NCBI GenBank assembly: GCA_002347705.1
Contig: DDWY01000066.1
Span: 1 to 11,505 of the forward strand
DNA: 11,505 nucleotides
Reading direction: 5' to 3'
DNA from: Anaerolineaceae bacterium UBA2274
Lineage (GTDB): Bacteria; Chloroflexota; Anaerolineae; Anaerolineales; Anaerolineaceae
The first letter of the stretch is position 1, and the number at the start of each line of letters is the position of its first letter. The notes beneath the pieces are model-generated. The model was not told the origin of the DNA, did no database searches, and saw only the letters and a program-made list of their open reading frames with translations. Both the position numbers and the translations under genes were made by a program. This document shows positions 6,211 through 11,505 of this stretch, one piece after another.

Positions 6211-7900
6211 GAGCCAACGCGAAATTCGCCTTGAGCGGCTTCACCGCCGCCGTCGTCGGCGCTTGATCACCAGTACGGTGTTGATGTTGGCTGCGGTTGG
6301 AGCCTTTCTGTTCTTATCGACCAATTCTCCGGAAGTTATTCCTTCCACTGAGCTGCTCAAACTGGCAGATCCAGCCGGGCTGCCTCCCGCTCCGGAAGGT
6401 CCGGCGCTTTTCGCCGGCGTGAACCTGGTGGGCGCTCAGTCTCCCACCGCCACACTTCCTCCAACAGAAGTTGAAGTTTCTGAAGCGACGCCGTTCATTC
6501 TACCGGAAGAGATACATCTCGAACCGGAACCCATCCAACCACAGCCTGTCCTGCAGGCCATCCCCACCCAGGCACAGATGATCACCTACGCTGAGGACGC
6601 CCCGATCCTTTACTATGCCCAAAGTGGCGACAGTCTTGGCGTTCTGGCAGTGCGCTTTGGCGTCGAAGTGCAGAATATTAGCTCGCGCGATCCTCTCCCT
6701 TCGGATGGATTTATCCCGGAGGGTCAGTTGCTGCTCATTCCTAACCGACTTGATGAAACCACTTCGCCCCTTAAACTCATCCCGGACAGTGAGGTGGTCA
6801 ACAGCCCTTCATCTGTTGGTTTTGATGTGGACGAGTTTGTCCGCCAGGCAGGCGGATATCTCGCCAGCTACCAGGAGGCAGTCTATAGCTTTGGGTTTAT
6901 GCGCGGGGCGGACATCATCGAAAAAGTATCGCGCGAGTTCTCCATCCATCCGCGCTTACTCCTTGCCCTGCTGGAGTACCAAAGCGGCTGGGTGTATGGG
7001 GGACCTCAAACTGCTCAGCAAAGGATCTACCCTCTCGGCATTCTGGATCAGGACAGCATTGGTCTCTATAAGCAGCTCGAGGCTGCGGCAGGAATCGTTG
7101 AAACTGGCTATTATGGCTGGCGCGAAGGTACGATGGTTGTCTTGGAATTCCCGGACTATAGCAAAGTGCGCCTCTCAGCGGAGCTCAATTGCGGCTCTGT
7201 TGGTTTGATGCACTTCTTCTCCAATCAGGAAAACTTCCCTGGCTGGGCAGAAGCGCTTTATGGCGAGCATGGTTTCACCTGGACTTACCAGAACATGTTT
7301 GGCGACCCGTGGCTGCGCGCGGTGGAATTTGAGCCATTGTTCACCCCGGATGTCCGGCAGCCAGAACTACAGCTCCCATTTTCTCCTGGTGTTACCTGGG
7401 CGATGACCGTCGGTCCGCATGCCGCCTGGGGAGCGGCTGATGTGAGGGCGGCTTTGGATTTTGCCCCGCCTTCAGCCGAAACAGGCTGCCACACCAACTG
7501 GTCTTGGGTGACCGCTGCGGGACCCGGGCTGGTGGTACGCTCGGAAAACGGCACTGTGGTGGTCGACATGGACGGTGATGGTTTTGAACAGACCGGCTGG
7601 AATATCATCTACTTGCACATAGCCACCAATCAACGCGTGCCAGTTGGCACCTGGGTTGAAACCGGAGATCACATCGGACATCCCTCCTGCGAGGGAGGTA
7701 TTTCCACCGGGACTCATCTGCACATTGTTCGCAAATATAACGGCGAATGGGTACCAGCGGATGGCCCACTGGGCTTTGTGATGAGCGGTTGGAGAGCCAA
7801 AGCGGGTTCTGCCTCCCTGAGCGGATGGCTGGTGAGAGGTGACCAGGTGGTTAAAGCCAGTGTCGTCGGAGCCAGTGGTTCACACATTTCCCTGGATTAA
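6152..7900 (+). CDS. LysM-M23 membrane-anchored peptidase, paralogue 2
   Basis: A 582-residue paralogue of the preceding gene, overlapping it by 59 nt in another frame. An alternative ATG at 6176 would give 574 residues and a 35-nt overlap; neither start has a good ribosome site, so the choice is uncertain. Unlike its neighbours it lacks a lipobox. A very basic stretch with six consecutive Arg (32-37) precedes one TM helix (about 38-56), giving an N-in signal anchor. A Pro/Glu-rich linker leads to one LysM domain (about 154-199). The lysozyme-like segment has HPRLLLALLEYQSGW (E275, Q277). The M23 domain has H423-x12-D436, H489 in IIYLHIA and H522-x-H524, so every metal and catalytic position is kept. 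The DMDGDGFE loop (472-479) and cysteines C446/C513 match the other paralogues. The expected role is peptidoglycan peptide hydrolysis outside the membrane, probably co-translated with gene 1. Confidence 0.87.
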   Translation: MERQLKLTMAVPISTKSETKSQREIRLERLHRRRRRRLITSTVLMLAAVGAFLFLSTNSPEVIPSTELLKLADPAGLPPAPEGPALFAGVNLVGAQSPTATLPPTEVEVSEATPFILPEEIHLEPEPIQPQPVLQAIPTQAQMITYAEDAPILYYAQSGDSLGVLAVRFGVEVQNISSRDPLPSDGFIPEGQLLLIPNRLDETTSPLKLIPDSEVVNSPSSVGFDVDEFVRQAGGYLASYQEAVYSFGFMRGADIIEKVSREFSIHPRLLLALLEYQSGWVYGGPQTAQQRIYPLGILDQDSIGLYKQLEAAAGIVETGYYGWREGTMVVLEFPDYSKVRLSAELNCGSVGLMHFFSNQENFPGWAEALYGEHGFTWTYQNMFGDPWLRAVEFEPLFTPDVRQPELQLPFSPGVTWAMTVGPHAAWGAADVRAALDFAPPSAETGCHTNWSWVTAAGPGLVVRSENGTVVVDMDGDGFEQTGWNIIYLHIATNQRVPVGTWVETGDHIGHPSCEGGISTGTHLHIVRKYNGEWVPADGPLGFVMSGWRAKAGSASLSGWLVRGDQVVKASVVGASGSHISLD

Positions 7901-7919
7901 TGACCCCATTTTGGGTTTG

Positions 7920-7928
7920 TGGTATATT
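7920..7928 (+). promoter_or_regulatory. Candidate extended -10 of LysM-M23 paralogue 3
   Basis: TG-G-TATATT fits an extended -10, with a predicted start near 7935 and a leader of about 24 nt. No good -35 is present. It suggests that the third paralogue can be transcribed independently of the two before it. Confidence 0.42.
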
Positions 7929-7933
7929 AAAAA

Positions 7934-7949
7934 ACCGATACATATCGGT
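7934..7949 (+). repeat. Inverted repeat at the predicted transcription start of paralogue 3
   Basis: ACCGATACATATCGGT, with 6-7-bp arms and a very short loop, directly follows the candidate -10. It could be an operator overlapping +1 or a 5' stem-loop on the mRNA. No T-tract follows, so it is not a terminator for the previous gene. Confidence 0.5.
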
Positions 7950-7958
7950 TGTAGACTC

Positions 7959-9434
7959 ATGAAGACTTTAAAACATTTTCAATTCAGATGGCTGAATCTT
8001 GTTGGCATTTTGTTGATTCTGGTTAGCTGCACTCCCCACCAAAGACCGACATATATCGTTTCTGAGGTAGTCCCCAGCGATACTCCCATCGAGCCGTCGG
8101 CAACTCCCTATGACACCCGTCCGGTCTATCCACCAGGCACGTTGGTGGATTATGTCGCCCAAAGCGGTGACAATCTTGACCTGCTTTCGCTGCGTTTTGG
8201 CACATCTCCTTCAGAAATTCTTTTCTCTAACCCGGAAATCCCGCAGGATATTACTACTTTGCCGCCCGGCTTTCCAATGAAAATGCCAATCTACTATACG
8301 CCTTTCTGGGGACCCAGTTACCAGATCATCCCCGACGCGGCTTTTGTCTACGGTCCGGACTTGCAGGATTTTGATCTGCGGGTCTTCCTGGACTCAACCG
8401 AAGGCTGGTTTAAGAATTTTGGCGCAACCATCCAGGAAAAGTATCGCGATTCAGCCGAGGTCATCAAGTACTACTCCGTAAATTACAGTTTAAATCCTAA
8501 ACTGCTCCTGGCATTGGTGGAGTATCAGACCGGGGCTCTCAGTAACCCGCAGCGGGACCGGACCACAGAGGCAACTTTCCTGGGTTTTGAAAACTATAAC
8601 AGCACGGTTGAACTGCAGATTTCCTATGCTTCTGACCTGCTGAATGATGGTTTTTATCGTTATTTTAACGGTGAGTTGACCTCCCTGGCGTTGGAAGACG
8701 GTACCATCGAAAATATTGACCCCTGGCAGAATTCTGCCACGGTGGCATTGCATTATTATTTCTCGCAGGTTTACAAGGGAGAGGCTTACAAAAAAGCCAT
8801 CGGACCTGATGGCTTCGCGAAAACCTTCAGGGATTTGTTTGGAGACCCCTGGCAGCGCAACCTGACCGTTTTGCCCGGGTCGCTCAGCCAGCCGCAGTTT
8901 ATCCTTCCCTTCCAAGCAGGGACTACCTGGTCTTATACTGGTGGTCCGCATACAGGTTGGGGCTCGCGTAAACCATGGGCAGCGGTAGATTTTGCTCCTC
9001 CACTGCCTACACAGGGTTGTGTCGAGACCGAGCAGTATGCTCTGGCTATCGCCGATGGCGTGGTGGCACGGATTGACGTGGGGACGGTCATGTTGGATCT
9101 GGACGGCGATGGCGATGAGCGCACTGGTTGGGTGATCCTTTACCTTCATGTTGCTGAAGAAGGGAGAGTAAAGGTCGGCGATCGCCTCAAGCAGGGCGAC
9201 AAGGTGGGAAGACCTTCCTGTGAGGGTGGGAACGCGACAGGCACGCACATTCATCTGGCGCGCAAGTATAACGGTCAGTGGATTCCGGCAGCCTGGAATG
9301 TGCTGCCCTTCAACCTTGAAGGCTGGATCCCTGTGGAGGGTCTGGCTGCATACCAGGGTGAACTGGTCAGGGGAACGCAGGTGGTGCGTGCCAGCACGCT
9401 CTCAGATTCTGCCAGTATGATCCCAGCGGATTAA
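7959..9434 (+). CDS. LysM-M23 lipoprotein, paralogue 3
   Basis: A 491-residue lipoprotein, the shortest and most diverged of the three paralogues. ATG 7959 is chosen because it gives a lipoprotein signal ending in LVSC (C24); further upstream the frame runs into the previous gene. A short Pro/Ser/Thr linker precedes one LysM domain (about 65-112). The lysozyme-like segment reads NPKLLLALVEYQTGA (E188, Q190). The M23 domain has H331-x12-D344, H397 in LYLHVA and H430-x-H432, all positions intact, with the DLDGDGDE loop (380-387) and cysteines C354/C421. Function is inferred as a cell-wall endopeptidase on the outer face of the membrane. It is separated from paralogue 2 by 58 bp containing a possible promoter and an inverted repeat. 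It converges on the M1 peptidase gene with only 15 bp between the stops and no terminator hairpin. Confidence 0.88.
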   Translation: MKTLKHFQFRWLNLVGILLILVSCTPHQRPTYIVSEVVPSDTPIEPSATPYDTRPVYPPGTLVDYVAQSGDNLDLLSLRFGTSPSEILFSNPEIPQDITTLPPGFPMKMPIYYTPFWGPSYQIIPDAAFVYGPDLQDFDLRVFLDSTEGWFKNFGATIQEKYRDSAEVIKYYSVNYSLNPKLLLALVEYQTGALSNPQRDRTTEATFLGFENYNSTVELQISYASDLLNDGFYRYFNGELTSLALEDGTIENIDPWQNSATVALHYYFSQVYKGEAYKKAIGPDGFAKTFRDLFGDPWQRNLTVLPGSLSQPQFILPFQAGTTWSYTGGPHTGWGSRKPWAAVDFAPPLPTQGCVETEQYALAIADGVVARIDVGTVMLDLDGDGDERTGWVILYLHVAEEGRVKVGDRLKQGDKVGRPSCEGGNATGTHIHLARKYNGQWIPAAWNVLPFNLEGWIPVEGLAAYQGELVRGTQVVRASTLSDSASMIPAD

Positions 9435-9449
9435 ATCAACAGGATACAG

Positions 9450-10940
9450 CTAAAAAGATGGAGGTCTTTCAAAATACTGCCTCAGTAACGCATCCAGACC
9501 TGCATCACTGTGCATGGAAACGGCATTGAAAAAATCGGTTTCTGAGGCAATTTTGTAGGTGTTTTCAGTAATATATTGGTTGAGAGCCGCAAAAAAGGCT
9601 TCATCTCCCAGTAACTCCCGCAGACCCTGCAGGAATTTTGCCCCATTCAGGTAGACCGCATCACGATAGGCAGTGTATCCGCCCGGGATGCTCGTGGTCG
9701 AATCAACCCAGCCTTTTGGCTCAAGCCCTTCCACGCGGTTTGCCCACCACCAATCCAGGTGTTCGGGCAGGAAACGCTCATAATACAAGCTTTCGCTGTA
9801 GGTCGCGAAGGCTTCATCCAGCCAGGGCTCCCGGGCAGGGTCATTCCCCACCATGCTGTAAAGCCATTGATGCGAAATTTCATGCGGGACGAGAATGGTG
9901 AGATTGTTGAGCGGCGCGTCACGGTAAAAGTCGATTACGCCTTTGCTGATCAGCAGCAACCCGTCCGTTTCCATGTTATGCAGGAAATCGGCTGCTACCA
10001 GGCTGAGTGTTTGGCGGGGATACGGATAAAAAAGCTCCGAGAACATGTCGAGCGCGTTTTTAGCAATCTCAATCATTGCCTGCCCCGCTTCCCGATGCTG
10101 CGGGAAGACGTAGGCGCGAATCGTCACCCCCTGGTGTTGAACCTCTTGTGCCACAAATTGATCACTGATTGAGAGCGAAAACGTTCTCGCCAAAGGCAGT
10201 TGGTATTCGGTAAAATCAGGCTCTTTTTTCCCCTCACTGCTGGCAGCAATGGTCAGATTTTTGGCTGAGCCTGTCAGGCGCAGACGCAGGTTGAAATCAG
10301 CAGACTCAGCTATGATGTATTCACCCACGATTGTGTTGCTCGCGTCCACCACTCTTTCGTTGACCTGCCAACCATCAGCGGCATCAAACGGAGGAATAAT
10401 CGGAAACCAGTCCACCAGATTTGTCTGCATGTCCGACCAGCCAAAAACTCCCTGTCGGTTTGGCAGGGTGAGGGTGAAGATAATTTGAATTTGGGTGGAA
10501 GCGCCGGCCTGCAAGGCGGGTTCGAGACTGAGAATAGTCTGGATGCCGTTCTCACGCGACCCTGCCACCAGATCCCCGCTGATATTCCCCTCGGAATAAG
10601 TTCCCGGGAAGTAGCGGGGAGGTACGAGCAGCAGTATCTCATTCATCGGCTGGTTGCTGCGGTTGAAATAGCTGATACGCTCCACAACGCTGGCGGTATG
10701 CTGCGCGTAGTCAAGAGTGACGTCCAAATCATAAACGGTGCGATTTTCAGGCGGGGCAGGAAGTTTGAGCTCAGAAATATGAGTCGGTTCAGGCTGCAGC
10801 GTTGGATTTGGAAGGTCTTGGGGTGGTGTTGTAATCTGCGCGATTGGCGTGGGGAGATCTGTTGGCTTTGTGGCAGGCTGAGAGCAAGCGGATAGCAGCA
10901 AACTCAAGGCAATGACGAGGGCGAATAAGCGTTGGCGCAT
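9450..10940 (-). CDS. M1-family zinc metallopeptidase, lipoprotein
   Basis: A 496-residue lipoprotein with an M1 (gluzincin) catalytic domain. ATG 10940 gives a signal peptide ending in LSAC (C19); an open frame continues upstream to 11213 but crosses the 47-bp repeats and is not credible as coding. A Pro/Thr linker (about 20-60) precedes the beta-rich N-terminal domain. The zinc site is H353-E-I-S-H357 with E376 in WLDEAFATY, spaced exactly as HEXXH-x18-E. Y430 in VYLNGAKFL occupies the usual catalytic-Tyr motif (YxKG, with Asn for Lys). The exopeptidase GxMEN motif appears as HNMETDG (M323, E324, T325), so the final Asn is replaced. There is no ERAP-like C-terminal domain, as in short M1 enzymes. 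Likely role: peptide cleavage outside the cell for nutrition or envelope turnover; substrate unknown. Confidence 0.9.
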   Translation of the reverse strand: MRQRLFALVIALSLLLSACSQPATKPTDLPTPIAQITTPPQDLPNPTLQPEPTHISELKLPAPPENRTVYDLDVTLDYAQHTASVVERISYFNRSNQPMNEILLLVPPRYFPGTYSEGNISGDLVAGSRENGIQTILSLEPALQAGASTQIQIIFTLTLPNRQGVFGWSDMQTNLVDWFPIIPPFDAADGWQVNERVVDASNTIVGEYIIAESADFNLRLRLTGSAKNLTIAASSEGKKEPDFTEYQLPLARTFSLSISDQFVAQEVQHQGVTIRAYVFPQHREAGQAMIEIAKNALDMFSELFYPYPRQTLSLVAADFLHNMETDGLLLISKGVIDFYRDAPLNNLTILVPHEISHQWLYSMVGNDPAREPWLDEAFATYSESLYYERFLPEHLDWWWANRVEGLEPKGWVDSTTSIPGGYTAYRDAVYLNGAKFLQGLRELLGDEAFFAALNQYITENTYKIASETDFFNAVSMHSDAGLDALLRQYFERPPSF

Positions 10941-10959
10941 ATAGATGATTCCCACTGGC

Positions 10960-10968
10960 AGTATACCA
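10960..10968 (-). promoter_or_regulatory. Candidate extended -10 of the M1 peptidase gene
   Basis: Minus-strand TG-G-TATACT (5 of 6 to TATAAT plus the TGn extension) places a start about 12 nt before the ATG at 10940. No -35 is convincing. The leader contains GGGA about 9 nt before the ATG as a weak ribosome site. It has the same TGG-TATAxT form as the candidate upstream of LysM-M23 paralogue 3. Confidence 0.5.
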
Positions 10969-11057
10969 GTTTTTAGATGGAGTAAGGTCACTTGCGTTGG
11001 CTTGTTTGTGTCTTGTCGATTCGTTGCCGCGAGCACTGAATTGTAAAGATTAAAGGA

Positions 11058-11198
11058 GAGATCGCCACGTCGGTTCCCTCCTCGCGATGACAATTGCCTG
11101 TAGAGAGATCGCCACATCGCTTCCCACCCCGCGATGACAATTGCCTGTGTAGAGATCGCCGTGTCGGCTACCTCCTTGCAATGACACTTGCTTGGGTA
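11058..11198 (-). repeat. Three tandem 47-bp units of a TGTCATTGCGA...GCAATCT-type dispersed repeat
   Basis: Units begin at 11058, 11105 and 11152 with an exact 47-bp period, each opening GAGATCGCC on the plus strand. The first two are nearly identical and the third is more diverged. Read on the minus strand each unit runs TGTCATCGCG...GGCGATCTC, with ATCGC / GCGAT ends able to pair. This is the form of short intergenic palindromic repeats found scattered in many bacterial genomes. They encode nothing recognisable and lie 118 bp upstream of the M1 gene's start. Confidence 0.82.
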
Positions 11199-11505
11199 GG
11201 TATCACATAGCATTTACAGGACGCACACTTGGCTATAGCACCTGAGTTTCCCATTTTGACGAAAAATAGTGATTTCAACGAGGACAAAGCTGTGCTTAAG
11301 GACACTAAGATCAAATTCAAGACCATACTCTGTAGGCAAGCTATCGCTTTGACAGAAAAGGATAATGTGTTTTTACAAAGAAATATACCTTTTTCTACAA
11401 CGAAAAAAGATCTTTAATCTGTCATTGCGAACCTCTTTTGTGAAGCAATCTAAACTATTCATAGACTTGAACGCCGGAGGAAGCAAAATCACGTTTGCTA
11501 ATCGC
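11199..11505. other. Intergenic right edge without a supportable gene
   Basis: No gene is supported here. The only open frame, 11229-11417 plus, starts with TTG, lacks a ribosome site and any recognisable motif, and has mixed composition, so it is probably chance. The stretch contains one repeat copy (11420-11451). The last 50 bases show nothing I can name. Confidence 0.5.
11420..11451 (+). repeat. Single inverted copy of the dispersed repeat
   Basis: TGTCATTGCGA, a short AT-rich middle, then GAAGCAATCT. The outer ATTGC / GCAAT can pair. It has the same head and tail as the 47-bp units but lies on the opposite strand, about 220 bp away, so the two sets face each other across the gene-free stretch. 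Confidence 0.72.

Noticed and set aside
8490..9254. 254-codon minus-strand open frame
   Set aside because: It lies antisense within LysM-M23 paralogue 3, whose lipobox, LysM and M23 motifs are unambiguous; the antisense protein has no plausible domain.
11058..11198. CRISPR array
   Set aside because: The 47-bp units are contiguous copies with no unique spacers, only three in number, and no cas gene is nearby.
10941..11213. N-terminal extension of the M1 peptidase to 11213
   Set aside because: The extension reads through the 47-bp repeats, while the ATG at 10940 begins a textbook lipoprotein signal peptide and has its own -10.
11229..11417. 62-codon plus-strand open frame at the right edge
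   Set aside because: It has a TTG start, no ribosome site, no recognisable domain and lies between repeat elements; it is not supported as a gene.

Overview
The window looks like chromosome of a Chloroflexota bacterium, most likely Anaerolineae. This is an inference from gene content: LysM-M23 lipoproteins with a lysozyme-like middle segment, a Pmp-type beta-helix protein ending in a short Leu/Pro-rich tail, and a DivIC/FtsB-like protein. No taxonomic marker is present apart from a tRNA-Leu. No phage, transposase, CRISPR or toxin-antitoxin gene is visible.

Layout. Positions 1-1300 lie on the minus strand and hold small housekeeping genes: a LOG-family nucleotide-binding protein cut by the window edge, a MazG-like NTP pyrophosphohydrolase that overlaps it by 4 nt, a one-TM septum-formation-initiator-like protein, and tRNA-Leu(CAG) with its own promoter and terminator. 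Positions 1300-1540 hold two terminator-type hairpins that close the next gene. Positions 1540-4149 (minus) encode an 869-residue secreted protein with about 20 Pmp-like GGGI/GGAI repeats. Positions 4150-4620 are a divergent AT-rich intergenic region with palindromes, a 15-bp tandem duplication and two hairpins.

Positions 4621-9434 (plus) hold the core of the window: three consecutive paralogous cell-envelope proteins. Each has a membrane anchor (lipobox, TM helix, lipobox), a low-complexity linker, one LysM domain, a conserved lysozyme-like segment and a C-terminal M23 metallopeptidase domain. Genes 1 and 2 overlap. Gene 3 follows a 58-bp gap with its own candidate extended -10. Converging on this cluster, 15 bp away, is a lipoprotein M1-family zinc metallopeptidase (9450-10940, minus). 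Upstream of that gene are three head-to-tail copies of a 47-bp unit of the dispersed TGTCATTGCGA...GCAATCT type, with a further copy in the opposite orientation at 11420. The remaining right edge has no supportable gene.

How the genes may work together (inference): the three LysM-M23 proteins, the M1 lipoprotein and the beta-helix protein all act outside the cytoplasmic membrane, so the right two thirds of the window reads as an envelope-remodelling and surface-protein region. The most interesting signals are the triplicated enzyme cluster with its Glu-to-Gln change in the lysozyme-like segment, the acidic DxDGDG loop inside the M23 domain, the C-terminal LYLPLILR tail of the beta-helix protein, and a repeated hairpin element flanking that gene. 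Nothing here amounts to a clearly new system; the uncharacterised middle domain of the three paralogues is the best candidate for new biology.
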